From assembly GCA_024653345.1 (NCBI GenBank), contig JANLFV010000021.1, positions 1 to 11,138 on the forward strand: DNA of 11,138 nucleotides, written 5' to 3'. Made by a program: the position numbers and the translations under genes. The notes under the pieces are model-generated. The model saw only the letters and a list, made by a program, of their open reading frames with translations, made no database searches and was not told where the DNA came from. This DNA comes from Candidatus Acetothermia bacterium (GTDB lineage: Bacteria; Bipolaricaulota; Bipolaricaulia; RBG-16-55-9; JANLFV01). This document shows positions 1 to 7,848 of the stretch, in pieces (position 1 is the stretch's first letter; each line of letters starts with the position of its first letter).

Positions 1-1
1 G

Positions 2-53
2 CCACCTCCCTAGCCAGAGGCCAAAATCTGTCCAACTCCAGGGGTCCACTTCA
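2..53 (-). mobile_element. Left copy of 52-bp inverted repeat, probable IS3-type insertion sequence terminus
   Basis: Bases 2-53 are the exact reverse complement of 11087-11138. Read outward (- strand), the repeat begins TGAAGTGGACCCC, continues through TTGGACAGATTTT, and ends in a GGAGGTGG that could be the ribosome binding site of a transposase frame lying outside the window. Identity stops exactly at the terminal TG/CA dinucleotide, as expected for an insertion-sequence end, and the flanking bases then differ. The terminus resembles IS3-family ends by general pattern; no transposase is inside the window to confirm the family. The IS sits directly against the truncated IS4-like pseudogene at base 54, so it probably inserted into it. 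Confidence 0.6.
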
Positions 54-1084
54 CTGCCTTCCCCACGCTGCGGGGGACCCGCAAGCACAATCTCACCCTG
101 CTCACCCACGCCATCTTGCACAAGCGCACCCTCTGCCAAGCCCAACTGGCAAGGGCTCTCCCCGGCATCACCAAGCACCAGCACAGGAAGAAGCGGCTGC
201 ACCGCTTCGGCACCAACGGGAGTGTGCGCCCACTCACCTTCGGGCGAAAGCTGGTCCCCATGATCTTGAAGCGCTTCGGTTTCGGGCAGGGTCGGGTCGC
301 AGTGAGCCTGGACTGGACACCCTTGCGAGCCGGCGAACAGGCGCTCTTCGCTTCCCTCCCTCTGGAAGGGCGCGGTCTGCTCTACCACCTCTTTCAAAGA
401 GATCCGCTCCGGCACGAGCCAGAACGATCTGGAGGAGGCCTTCGCGCTAAGGCTGGTCTTGGCCCTGCCCCAAGGGGTCCGGCCGGTGCTGGTGGCGATC
501 GGGGCTTCGGGCGGGTGAACTTCCTCCTCTTCCTGCAAGGATTGGAGAGGGCGTTAGGCCGCCGGACGAGCTTCATCATCTGCCTACCGGCCAAGGTGAC
601 GGTGGAACACGGGGGTAGGCGCTGCCTGCTTGGGGAGTGGCCCCTGCAGCCTCGGGAGTTGGCTCTTCCTGGAGGGGGCTTTTCTCCGTCAGGATGCGGC
701 GGTGAGGGTGAACCTGGTCTTGTGGTGGGAAGAGGGTTGTGATGAGCCCTGGTATCTGGCCACGGACTTGGACGATCCCCAGGAGGCAATCCGGCTCTAC
801 GAAAAGCGGGCCTGGATCGAGGAGATGTTCCGGGACCTGAAGACCCACCTGGGGCTAGAGGAGAGCCGGATGGCAACTGTTGAGCGGCTGGAGCCGTTGA
901 TGCTGGGGTGGTGTTGGCCTACCTGGTGCTAGCACTGGTAGGGCTGTTTGGCGCAAGCCGGGGCTTTGCGGCGCGGGTGATCTCCTGGGGGAAGGCGAGC
1001 TTCATCTTCCTGGAGTTGGAGTATGTGCAAGGACACGATCCTCCTAAGGGCTTGCTGGGTTGGAAGTCGGTTGGAAGGAGGTGA
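54..1084 (+). pseudogene. IS4-family transposase pseudogene (5'-truncated, multiply frameshifted)
   Basis: Joining three reading frames gives a near-complete IS4-type DDE transposase. Frame 2 from base 54 reads LRGTRKHNLTLLTHAILHKR and continues to VAVSLDWTPL, with the first catalytic Asp at 311-313. Near 390 the frame changes to one reading LEEAFALRLVLALPQGVRPVLVA. It returns to frame 2 near 497 for the second Asp in DRGFGRVNF (497-499). It moves to frame 3 near 665 (LEGAFLRQDAAVRVNLVLWW, then WYLATDL). The IS4 signature Y-2-R-3-E-6-K is intact in YEKRAWIEEMFRDLK (798-842). A fourth change near 905 leads to a C-terminus ending in GLLGWKSVGRR with a TGA at 1082-1084. The start codon is missing because the 52-bp IS terminus abuts base 54. 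No single frame can make an active enzyme. The frame changes could be real decay or, less likely, sequencing indels. Confidence 0.88.
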
Positions 1085-1311
1085 GATGAAACTGGGCACT
1101 TGCCAGCGTCCCGCCTGGTTGACCTGGGCCAGAAGAATCTGCAAGAATCGGAAGAACCTCTCCAGCTCGCTCATGAGTATGCCTCCTTGGGAGAAGAATG
1201 TGCCCAAGAAGAGACAAGGTGGGGAGGTGTTAGTCAAGTCCCGGCAGGCGATCCCCGGGAATCCGCTCACGCCCGCGCCCATCCCTTCAGCCCTCCTCCA
1301 GCCATGCATCA
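1085..1311. other. Unassigned stretch between two transposase remnants
   Basis: This stretch lies between the stop of the IS4-like pseudogene and the first recognisable IS630 residues. It probably includes the 3' terminal region of the IS4-like element. Short open frames exist on both strands, including a - strand stretch reading MSELERFFRFLQILLAQVNQ. None has a family I recognise or a convincing ribosome binding site, so I assign no gene here. Confidence 0.4.
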
Positions 1312-1608
1312 GGCTATCTGGCTGACGGGCAGGCTCCATTGGGTGGTGGGGCCACGGAAGGACAGTGAGCTGTTCCTGAGGCTGCTGGAGGAACTGCGCT
1401 GGAGCTACCGCTGCCACCGGCGGTTGCACCTGGCCTTGGACAACATCTGGGGAGCAAGCTGGTGCGCCAGTGCCTGGCCAGCAGTGGGGGGAGGCTCTGC
1501 CTCCATCCGTTGCCGCCCTGGAGTCCCAAGGCCAACCCCATGGAATCGATCTGGTGGGGCCTGCATGAGGCGATCACCCGCAACCATCGCTGTGCAGACT
1601 TGAGAGAT
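1312..1608 (+). pseudogene. IS630-family transposase C-terminal fragment, frameshifted
   Basis: A frame reading LTGRLHWVVGPRKDSELFL then LLEELRWSYRCHRRLHLALDN matches the middle-to-C-terminal part of IS630/Tc1-like DDE transposases. The Asp of LALDN (1439-1441) is the second catalytic acid. After a frame change near 1450, the frame reads GSKLVRQCLASSGGRLCLHP, then PPWSPKANPMESIWWGLHEA and ITRNHRCADL. The Glu of ANPME (1543-1545) is the third catalytic acid, at about the usual distance of 34 residues. The N-terminal helix-turn-helix region and first catalytic Asp are absent. Similarity fades after about 1608, just before the end of the convergent polysaccharide gene, so the element is a scar and not an active copy. 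Confidence 0.85.
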
Positions 1609-1633
1609 GTGCCCCTATCGAGCGAAAGCGTAA

Positions 1634-2797
1634 TCATGATGAGCCCTCACCTACGGCATCGAACTTCCGCATTCCGGGTCTGGAGCAGGCAGAAGCAAAT
1701 GCTAGCATCAACCAGGTGGCCTTTCTCCATTCGGGGTTCCCCGTAAGAAAAGCTACGGTGAGCACGCAGAAAATAACCACCCAGAGCCACCTCTCATGCC
1801 GTGGAAGCCGCGGCACACTGGCAAAAGCCATCCCAACAAAAAGCAACCAGAGAATCAGGCCGACAATGCCTTCTTCTACCGCAGTAGCAAGGAACACGTT
1901 GTGTGGCGCTTTCCCCATGCCTAGAATTGGCTCAACGGCGAGTCTAAATGCTCCTGCTCCCACACCCCAAAGAGGATGACTACCGAACGCATGGAACCCT
2001 GCAGCCCAAATTGTCAGTCGCTCATTGAGCGTGCCGCCACGAATTTCTGGCACAATCGTAGCAATCCTTGCAAGATTCGTTTGCGGCACCCAATTCAAGA
2101 GTAAGACCGTTGCTGCCACAAGCAAGACGGTCGTAGCCAGACGCCACTTCCACCTCGCAGTCTGCAGAGAATAGAGGACGAACAAGAGACCCACCGCACC
2201 TCCAACCACAGCTGCCCGGGAAGCTGTTAACAGGATAGCCATGAGAGCGGCGGGAATACAGGCCAGGTAGGGAATCTTGATTGCCAGGGTTGGTGCTCTG
2301 AAGCCGACGTAGGCCGCAATGGGAATAGCCAGGTCTAGGTAGAAGCCCAGATCGCTCGGATTGAACCCTTGTGCGGCGAAGCGTTGCGAAACCACCTCTA
2401 TGCCCTGCATATACCCTTGGATAGTGCCCAGGATAGCCACCCAGGAACCCCAAACATAGGCTTGCAGCAGGTGCATGACGAAAGCTCCTCTCCCGTAATG
2501 ATAGACTAGACACGTCATCAGCCAAAGGCCAGTATAGGTAACCATCCTCGCTAGAGACAAGTCCGGCCCTATGCTCCAAAGAACGCTTGCCCATCCCCAT
2601 ACAACGAATAGCAGGCCAGCTTGTAGAAAGGCATTATACCCCAGTTTGCCTTTAGCTAGCACCCCAAACAGGCCGCTGAGCCCAGTGGCTAGGCCCCACA
2701 GCTTCGCTGCTGTCCCTAAACCGGGCACGACAACAACATTTTCCCACGGCACTAGAAACACGAAGATCCAAAGTGAAATCCTTACCACGCGGGTCAT
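1634..2797 (-). CDS. O-antigen ligase / polymerase family membrane protein (Wzy/WaaL-type)
   Basis: This 387-residue polytopic membrane protein has about ten to twelve hydrophobic segments. It resembles the Wzy_C/O-antigen ligase family, which polymerises lipid-linked repeat units or ligates glycans to an acceptor on the periplasmic face. Family-like motifs are LLTASRAAVVGG (about 189-200), NERLTIW (258-264), SHPLWGVGAGAF (273-284) and APHNVFLATAVEEG (297-310). The last contains the conserved His of this family. The ATG at 2797 is chosen because it overlaps the stop of the upstream glycosyltransferase as ATGA; an in-frame start upstream would intrude about 100 bp into that gene. Length is slightly below the usual 400-450. 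The stop lies about 25 bp from the end of the IS630 scar, so any further operon genes have been lost or displaced. Sequence alone does not separate a Wzy polymerase from a WaaL-like ligase. Confidence 0.85.
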   Translation of the reverse strand: MTRVVRISLWIFVFLVPWENVVVVPGLGTAAKLWGLATGLSGLFGVLAKGKLGYNAFLQAGLLFVVWGWASVLWSIGPDLSLARMVTYTGLWLMTCLVYHYGRGAFVMHLLQAYVWGSWVAILGTIQGYMQGIEVVSQRFAAQGFNPSDLGFYLDLAIPIAAYVGFRAPTLAIKIPYLACIPAALMAILLTASRAAVVGGAVGLLFVLYSLQTARWKWRLATTVLLVAATVLLLNWVPQTNLARIATIVPEIRGGTLNERLTIWAAGFHAFGSHPLWGVGAGAFRLAVEPILGMGKAPHNVFLATAVEEGIVGLILWLLFVGMAFASVPRLPRHERWLWVVIFCVLTVAFLTGNPEWRKATWLMLAFASACSRPGMRKFDAVGEGSS

Positions 2798-3885
2798 CGT
2801 CCTACCCCCAGGACTTCGCCGTAGAGCGCGAGCGCACAGGGCAAGGTATAGGAGCTCAGCTCCATGGATAAACGCGACTGATTCTCCAGCAGCCAAAGGA
2901 TTGCATGTGCCAGGGCTTTCGCATTACCAACCGGCACAAGCAATTCGTCACATCCCCGCAAGATCTCCCTCGGACCGCTGGGGCAGTCAGTTGATACCAC
3001 CGGCGTGCCTAGTGCCAATGCCTCGATTAGGACTGCGGGCAAGCCTTCCCGACGGGAACTGAGCACAAACACTCTCGCCCGCTTCATATATTTATAGGGG
3101 TTATCTACGAACCCGGGCAGGACCACATCATCCTCAAGGCCCAGCTCTCGCACCAGGACTTCCAGCTTGGCACGTTCGTTACCTTCGCCCAAGATCATAA
3201 GGCGAGCAGCCACTTGCTTTCGCACCAAGGCGAAGGCGCGTATGAGCGTGGGGAAGTCCTTTGCTTTAACAAGCCGACCCACCCCCAGGATCACTGGTGG
3301 CTCGCCTGGCTGAAACCAGGGATGGTCCAGTGGCTCCTCAGCTTTTGCGAAGAGCTCTGGAGTGATAGCTGGATTATATACGACCCTTATAATTCCAATA
3401 GGCAACCCCGTTCGGGCTGCAAGATCCTCCGCCACTCCGCGGGAGACTGCCACCACTGCGTCAGCCCATGGATAAAATCGCCGGACAAACCAAGGCATCA
3501 GCTTTGCCCGCAGGGATCGGGAATTTTCCGTTGCAATGCTTAAGATGCTATGTTCCGACACCACCAGGCGTGTCTTCACACCTGCCAGCCTCCTCGCCCA
3601 GATGGCAATCAAGTTAGCATGGGTCATTGCGGAAAGCATCCCATCCGGTCTCTCCTTCCGCAGGTATCGCACGAGCCCTGGAAGGCTGTGCAGCACCCTC
3701 TTTGAGCCCAGATCCACCACCCGCACACCATCATGAACCTCCGAGAGGTATGGCCCCTCTGCCCTCGCCAGCACCAGGTCCACCTGCAGCCCGCGCTCTG
3801 CGAATCCCCTTGCCAGGTTCACCATAGCCCGCTCCGCCCCGCCACCTCGGAGAGAGGGGAGGAACAGCGCCACATGGGCTTTCAT
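2794..3885 (-). CDS. Glycosyltransferase family 4 (GT-B fold)
   Basis: This 363-residue enzyme transfers a sugar from an activated nucleotide donor to a growing lipid-linked glycan on the cytoplasmic face; the sugar cannot be predicted. The N-terminal Rossmann domain starts FLPSLRGGGAERAMVNLARG (8-27), with the Gly-rich acceptor-side loop typical of GT4. The C-terminal domain holds GVGRLVKAKDFPTLIRAF (201-218), with the phosphate-binding Arg204 and Lys209, and LGEGNERAKLE (232-242). It also has the EX7E motif in EGLPAVLIE, with Glu280 and Glu288. The last 25 residues are less typical of the family but end with the usual ALYGEVL-like helix. The ATG overlaps the flippase stop as ATGA (3882-3885), and the gene's own stop overlaps the next start in the same way, indicating translational coupling. 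Confidence 0.93.
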   Translation of the reverse strand: MKAHVALFLPSLRGGGAERAMVNLARGFAERGLQVDLVLARAEGPYLSEVHDGVRVVDLGSKRVLHSLPGLVRYLRKERPDGMLSAMTHANLIAIWARRLAGVKTRLVVSEHSILSIATENSRSLRAKLMPWFVRRFYPWADAVVAVSRGVAEDLAARTGLPIGIIRVVYNPAITPELFAKAEEPLDHPWFQPGEPPVILGVGRLVKAKDFPTLIRAFALVRKQVAARLMILGEGNERAKLEVLVRELGLEDDVVLPGFVDNPYKYMKRARVFVLSSRREGLPAVLIEALALGTPVVSTDCPSGPREILRGCDELLVPVGNAKALAHAILWLLENQSRLSMELSSYTLPCALALYGEVLGVGR

Positions 3886-5306
3886 GCTCTAACCCTCCGT
3901 AAGAGCGAAAGCAGCTGCGCACGCCCTCCACCCACATTGAGGACCAGCGCCGCAATGCCGTAAACTAAGCACCCGAGAAACACCTGCTCGGCAAGGGGTA
4001 AGGCTCCCCTGTAGGTAAGGGTCGGCCAGAGTGCTCCCGCCATGATGCCTGTGGCCAGCATGATCTTAGCTGCCTCGGCGTAAGGGAATCGCATCACGAA
4101 TACCTTCCGCCCCAAGCCTGCACTCAACCCCAGGGCCACAAGGTAAGCCGCCGCAGTAGCGTAGACCGCTCCCAGAATCCCGAGGCTTGGAATCCACCAA
4201 AGGTTCAAGACGAAGTTCAACGCAGCCGCCGGCCCAACCACCCACACCTGGCCGATAGTGCGACGCCCTAACTGGAAGGCTAAATCGAAGTGATAGGCGC
4301 GAACCCCGGACATAAGGATGGCAAAGGCCACCCAGGGCAGGATAAGCGCCCCTTCTTCGCGGAACCCAGCGCCTAGAAGGACCCCAGCGATGTTGGGAGC
4401 CAACACGGCCAAACCCACGGCGCCGGGCACCGCTACAGCTAACAGGAGCGTGGCGTTCTTGCGGACCTGCGCCTGGGCAGCCTCCGTCCCCCTATGCTCT
4501 AGCGCCCGGACGGCCAGGGGATAGGCGGCAAGGTTGACAACCGTCATGAGGAGTATCAACGGCTGCTGGCCGAGGTCGTAGCCCGCGGCATACACTCCTG
4601 CAGGGCCCTCGCCCAAGAACCATGCGATGATGAACCGATCCGAGGTGCTGATCACAAATCCAAGGGCAAAAGTGGTGGTGAGGGGAAGACCGTAACGGAG
4701 GAGCCCTGGGAGCAGGCGGCTGGAGGCCAGGGGCCTCACGCCCTTCCACTCCGGCCAAGATAGTCCGACCCCGGCAAGGAGCGCCCCCAAGAGAAGTCCA
4801 GTAAGGGGGCCGTAGGTCCGCAAGCCTGAGAGCACGAGAAGGGCGCCTAACCCCAGGGAACTCGCCGCTTTGAGCCCGGACATGAGCCCATAGCGCAGGG
4901 GCTGGAGCTTGCTCCGCGCTAGCTCCAAGTTCAGCTCAAACCAGGCCTCGGCCCAGAGCAGGGGGACCGCGAGACCGATCAGGCCCCGCCAGGTGAGGTC
5001 AGGCCAGAGCCAGGCGAGCAGGGGGCCCATGAATCCCACGAAGAGGCCCACGGCGGAAAAGCCCGATAGAATTGCAGAAAGAAGTTCCCGAGGGTTCTCC
5101 ACATGCGCGGGAAGGAAGCGAAGTAGAGAAACCCTCAGCCATTGAAAGAACACGAGGTTGCAAAGCCCCACCCCGGCGAGGACCAAGGAATAACGCCCGT
5201 AGTCCATAGGTGACAGCAGTCTTGTGTAAACTGCGATAGCCGCGAAGTTGATCACTCCCGGCAGGCCTCGGGCGAGAAGGTAGAGGGCCGTATGCTGTAG
5301 AAGCAT
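3882..5306 (-). CDS. Wzx-type polysaccharide flippase (MATE/MOP superfamily)
   Basis: This 474-residue integral membrane protein has about 12-14 hydrophobic helices. It matches the polysaccharide biosynthesis/O-antigen flippase group, which moves undecaprenyl-linked glycans from the cytoplasmic to the outer face of the inner membrane. The N-terminus (YLLARGLPGVINFAAIAVYT, then RLLSPMDYGRYSLVL) and the central TSDRFIIAWFLGEGPAGVYA and AAGYDLGQQPLILL stretch are characteristic. An in-frame stop just upstream (5313-5315) limits the start to the ATG at 5304-5306. No good Shine-Dalgarno sequence precedes it, so initiation may be weak. It is first in a three-gene operon with the GT4 enzyme and the ligase/polymerase. 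About 75 bp separate it from the upstream Uma2 remnant. Confidence 0.92.
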   Translation of the reverse strand: MLLQHTALYLLARGLPGVINFAAIAVYTRLLSPMDYGRYSLVLAGVGLCNLVFFQWLRVSLLRFLPAHVENPRELLSAILSGFSAVGLFVGFMGPLLAWLWPDLTWRGLIGLAVPLLWAEAWFELNLELARSKLQPLRYGLMSGLKAASSLGLGALLVLSGLRTYGPLTGLLLGALLAGVGLSWPEWKGVRPLASSRLLPGLLRYGLPLTTTFALGFVISTSDRFIIAWFLGEGPAGVYAAGYDLGQQPLILLMTVVNLAAYPLAVRALEHRGTEAAQAQVRKNATLLLAVAVPGAVGLAVLAPNIAGVLLGAGFREEGALILPWVAFAILMSGVRAYHFDLAFQLGRRTIGQVWVVGPAAALNFVLNLWWIPSLGILGAVYATAAAYLVALGLSAGLGRKVFVMRFPYAEAAKIMLATGIMAGALWPTLTYRGALPLAEQVFLGCLVYGIAALVLNVGGGRAQLLSLLRRVRA

Positions 5307-5380
5307 GGTCTGTCAACAACCACTCTGCCAATCTAGGATTCGCAGCATCGCCGTCGTCAGGTCTTGAATCGTGCAGATGA

Positions 5381-5915
5381 TCAAACCAGCCCGAGCTCCT
5401 TTAGCGCCTCAAAGATCGGCGGCAATGGCTGCTGAAAGAGCCAATCCACCTCAAGCCAAGACCCGGGAATGACATGAGATCTGCAGATCCTTCGTTCATC
5501 GCCCTCTTGGCGCTCATAGTGCCCTTCCGGGCCCAGCAAGTAGAAATCCGCCCGCCGCTCGCCCAGATCCAAGAGCCAGTATTCTCGGACCTCACCCATC
5601 TCCTACTCACCGAAAGCGGATCCGGTTCACGCCTTGGAAGATCCGGCCCCGTCTTCATCTGAAGCGGCCAGCTCAGCATCACCCCGAATCACAGACTTTG
5701 ACAAAGATACCCGCAGTTTGGATGAGAAAGTCTTCCAACTCTTGATGCCTGCTTGACGCCGGTGTAAACACCATCGCCTCTCGATCGACCCACTCCGCCC
5801 AGGTGTCCTCATCGCACCACCCGAGGAACTCCTCTTAAGCGAGTTTCTCAGCCGGTGGCTCGAGCTTTCTGATCCCTGCCCCCTTGAGAGCTCGCTCCCT
5901 GTGGCCTTCTTTCAT
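5381..5915 (-). pseudogene. Uma2-family (DUF820) endonuclease pseudogene
   Basis: Several frames together spell a Uma2-type protein. From an ATG at 5915 the frame reads MKEGHRERALKGAGIRKLEP, then PAEKLA, a TAA at 5835-5837, and EEFLGWCDEDTWAEWVDREA then VFTPASSRHQELEDFLIQ. Near 5688 the loss of about one base shifts the frame to VMLSWPLQMKTGPDLPRREP. Near 5600-5625 about 70 residues are missing, including the expected (D/E)LVVEIVSP-like core of this PD-(D/E)XK nuclease family. A third frame then gives the normal C-terminus: GEVREYWLLDLGERRADFYL, then SHVIPGSWLEVDWLF. An isolated 72-aa frame from the ATG at 5599 could be mistaken for a gene. Nonsense codon, frameshift and core deletion make it non-functional. 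Confidence 0.85.
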
Positions 5916-6023
5916 TTCTAGTCCTTCAGCTAGAACTCAGTCAATTCCCGCTGGCGGAGCCCCTCCAAGTCCGATATGCGTGTCCACTGATCCAGTTTGA
6001 TCTTCCACTACTCCATGGTGGAG
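5916..6023. other. Intergenic stretch with a decayed coding look
   Basis: Between the surface protein stop and the Uma2 remnant, the - strand reads WKIKLDQWTRISDLEGLRQR, then ELTEF, but it is interrupted by TAG codons on both sides and a TGA further on. The composition looks protein-like but I recognise no family. It may be the decayed end of a gene once located here. No clear terminator hairpin is visible. Confidence 0.3.
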
Positions 6024-7457
6024 TTATCTCAATGTCACCTGGACCATGATCACCCCTGTCCTCTCTTCTAGTGGCTCTAGGGCCTTCCCAAGGATCGCCC
6101 CGGTGCAGTGGGAAAGAACAGCACAGCGCATCGCATAGCCTGGCGTAGAGGAAGTTGTAAGGAAATCAGCGACCCTGATCGGGCCGTTCTCTGTAGTCGC
6201 CTTGACGGGAACCCTTCCCGCCAGGGCCAGCAGAGGGCGAGAGTCCTCCCAGATCTCGGCCCGGGCATCGAAGTTATTGCCCAGGGTGATCGCCGGGGCG
6301 GTGGAGATCACGCCGGCGACCCTGGTGGAGCGAGGCTCCCGCGCCTTGCGGTAGAGCCCTGGATTTAAGGGATCGATCTCCACCACATCGCCAGGCTCAA
6401 CCGCTTCGCTTGCATCGATCCGCTCGGCGACATCGGCTCCACTCCCGGCCTGAAAGCAGCCGCTGGCGAGGCCGCAGTGGTAGGCCCGGTCGGCATAGAC
6501 ATCCCCGTCCTTCTCCACGCGGAAGACCGTGTTGTCAGCAGGGTCCTTGAGCACGAGCAAGTTCGCGGTTGAGCCCTTGACTTCTAGGGTCGCAGCGGGG
6601 CTCACTGTGCCGATGCCTACCCTCCCTCTGGGGAAGTAACTGGTCGGATTGTCGCCAGTCCCAAGATACAGCACTTCTCTCAGATCGCCAGTGCCGCTCC
6701 CCCCGGTCTTGAGGGTGAAGAATCGAATAGGGAGGGAGTTCCCGTCCTTGTCCCGGTATGCCAGGAAGCCGAAATAGCGGTTACCCGCGGCATTACCCCC
6801 GGCAAATACCAGGCGACCGGCGAGAGCACTGCTGTCAAAGAAGTCGAACTCACTATGAGTTCCCCCAGGGGATTGGAAGAAAGCACGAAGGTTACCCGAA
6901 GGTGTGAAGAGATGAATGCGACTGCTCGGATCAGGATTGTCTGTCCCTACGCCCAGCTTTCCTGACACCGTCCAGTCTCCCTTATGGCTATATGCGAGCG
7001 CCCGGACCTGTTCCTCCTTCGCCTCGGGACTTGCTCCCTCTGCACCGGGAGCCAGCGAAGGCGCTTGGCCTAGGCCTGCACTCCCCGGCACCAAGGCGAG
7101 CTTGCCCGCCTGGCTCTTCGCCAGCTCCCCTTGGGAGTCCCAGGCGGTGATGACATAGAGGTAGACGCCATTCGCTACCCGCTCGCCGGCCTCGGTGGTC
7201 ATCGCCCAGTCCAGAGCCCGCCCCATCACCGGGCCGGAGTCATAGAGCCGCTTCCCAGTCAAGTTAAAGACCTCAGCCCGCATGACGGCTGCCTGCTCGT
7301 CTTGGACCGCGAACCGGATCACATCGGAGTAACGGATCGCCGTGACGACGCCCTTCTCTGCCGAACTGGAGCTGAATGTGATCCCCGCTACACTCGCCAC
7401 CGCGATGCCCAACACCATTGTCAACATCAACAACCTGAATCTAGTAACCTTAAGCAT
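6024..7457 (-). CDS. Secreted surface/stem protein with FlgD-like N-terminal module and fibre-type repeats
   Basis: This 477-residue exported protein starts with a signal-peptide or membrane-anchor segment (about 8-30, hydrophobic, followed by Ser-rich FSSSSA). A FlgD-like/secretion-tail-type beta module follows (about 36-122: VRFAVQ-like strand, MRAEVFNLTGKRLYDSGPV, ANGVYLYVITAW). A Pro/Ala/Gly linker covers about 123-148. Two fibre-type motifs appear, SGKLGVGTDNPDPSSRIHLF (165-184) and GRVGIGTVSPAATLEVKG (278-295), as in phage tail fibres and bacterial trimeric stems. The C-terminal 140 residues (ADVAERI, EPGDVVEIDPLNPG, RVAGVISTAPAI, then GAILGKALEPL) form a domain I have seen at the end of such proteins, whose role is unclear. 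It may resemble intramolecular chaperone/peptidase G2-type ends. A strong GGAGGT lies 6 bases upstream of the ATG, inside the end of the aspartic protease gene (8-bp overlap), so translation is probably coupled. Function is inferred only as a cell-surface or adhesion component. Confidence 0.8.
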   Translation of the reverse strand: MLKVTRFRLLMLTMVLGIAVASVAGITFSSSSAEKGVVTAIRYSDVIRFAVQDEQAAVMRAEVFNLTGKRLYDSGPVMGRALDWAMTTEAGERVANGVYLYVITAWDSQGELAKSQAGKLALVPGSAGLGQAPSLAPGAEGASPEAKEEQVRALAYSHKGDWTVSGKLGVGTDNPDPSSRIHLFTPSGNLRAFFQSPGGTHSEFDFFDSSALAGRLVFAGGNAAGNRYFGFLAYRDKDGNSLPIRFFTLKTGGSGTGDLREVLYLGTGDNPTSYFPRGRVGIGTVSPAATLEVKGSTANLLVLKDPADNTVFRVEKDGDVYADRAYHCGLASGCFQAGSGADVAERIDASEAVEPGDVVEIDPLNPGLYRKAREPRSTRVAGVISTAPAITLGNNFDARAEIWEDSRPLLALAGRVPVKATTENGPIRVADFLTTSSTPGYAMRCAVLSHCTGAILGKALEPLEERTGVIMVQVTLR

Positions 7458-7848
7458 CTGACACCTCCTCCCCGCCTTCTAATCTCTCGATCGAGACTTT
7501 ATTCCTTGAATAGTCTAATCGCACCTGATAACCTCTAAGACAAGCGGTCCCAATGAGGACATCTTGCGATCTGGTCAACAGAATATCCACCTCCATTACA
7601 GTTCCATCCCATTCTGCTCGGCCAGCGAAGAGTAGCTCATCCTCCACAATGGTCCCATCAGCCAGCTCCGCATGTATCACGTCGATGAGCTCCAGACCCA
7701 GAGAGACCGCCAAGGAGATCGGTAGGCTCAGAAAGCCATCAAAACCGGTGTCCAGGACCCCCTCGACCGTGATTTCCTCACCACGTTTGCCAATGACCTT
7801 AATTGTCAAGACGGGGGTCCCAGCCTCCTCAATGGTCCCCTCGATCAT
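7450..7848 (-). CDS. Clan AA (retropepsin-like) aspartic protease family protein
   Basis: This 132-residue single-domain protein carries the signature VLDTGFDGFLSLP, with the catalytic Asp33-Thr34-Gly35, and the later hydrophobic-hydrophobic-Gly motif DVLIGTACLRGYQVRLDY (96-113). These are typical of small bacterial clan AA proteases, which are expected to dimerise so that each subunit gives one catalytic Asp. There is no signal peptide, so it should be cytoplasmic. The ATG overlaps the preceding 86-aa gene's stop as ATGA, and its own stop overlaps the surface protein start by 8 bp. The substrate is unknown; the overlapping 86-aa protein is the natural candidate partner. Confidence 0.88.
   Translation of the reverse strand: MIEGTIEEAGTPVLTIKVIGKRGEEITVEGVLDTGFDGFLSLPISLAVSLGLELIDVIHAELADGTIVEDELLFAGRAEWDGTVMEVDILLTRSQDVLIGTACLRGYQVRLDYSRNKVSIERLEGGEEVSDA

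Noticed and set aside
394-876. Long - strand open frame of 160 codons
   Set aside because: It is antisense to the IS4-like pseudogene, is Pro/Arg/Ser-rich as expected from GC-rich shadow frames, and matches no family I know.
929-1429. 166-codon - strand open frame including MSELERFFRFLQILLAQVNQ
   Set aside because: Most of it is antisense to two transposase remnants; the short protein-like central part has no ribosome binding site or known family.
2022-2600. 192-codon - strand open frame inside the ligase/polymerase gene
   Set aside because: It overlaps the clearly membrane-like ligase frame and has no recognisable protein character.
5286-5314. TTGACA on the - strand at the flippase start as a -35 box
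   Set aside because: The matching -10 would be a weak ATACGG inside the coding region, downstream of the only plausible start codon.
5307-5331. tRNA-like string TTGGCAGAGTGGTTG on the - strand just upstream of the flippase
   Set aside because: Only a D-arm-like piece is present; no acceptor stem, anticodon arm or TTC arm can be formed around it.
5381-5599. A stand-alone 72-residue gene
   Set aside because: Upstream sequence in other frames clearly encodes the rest of a Uma2 protein, so it is the tail of a pseudogene.
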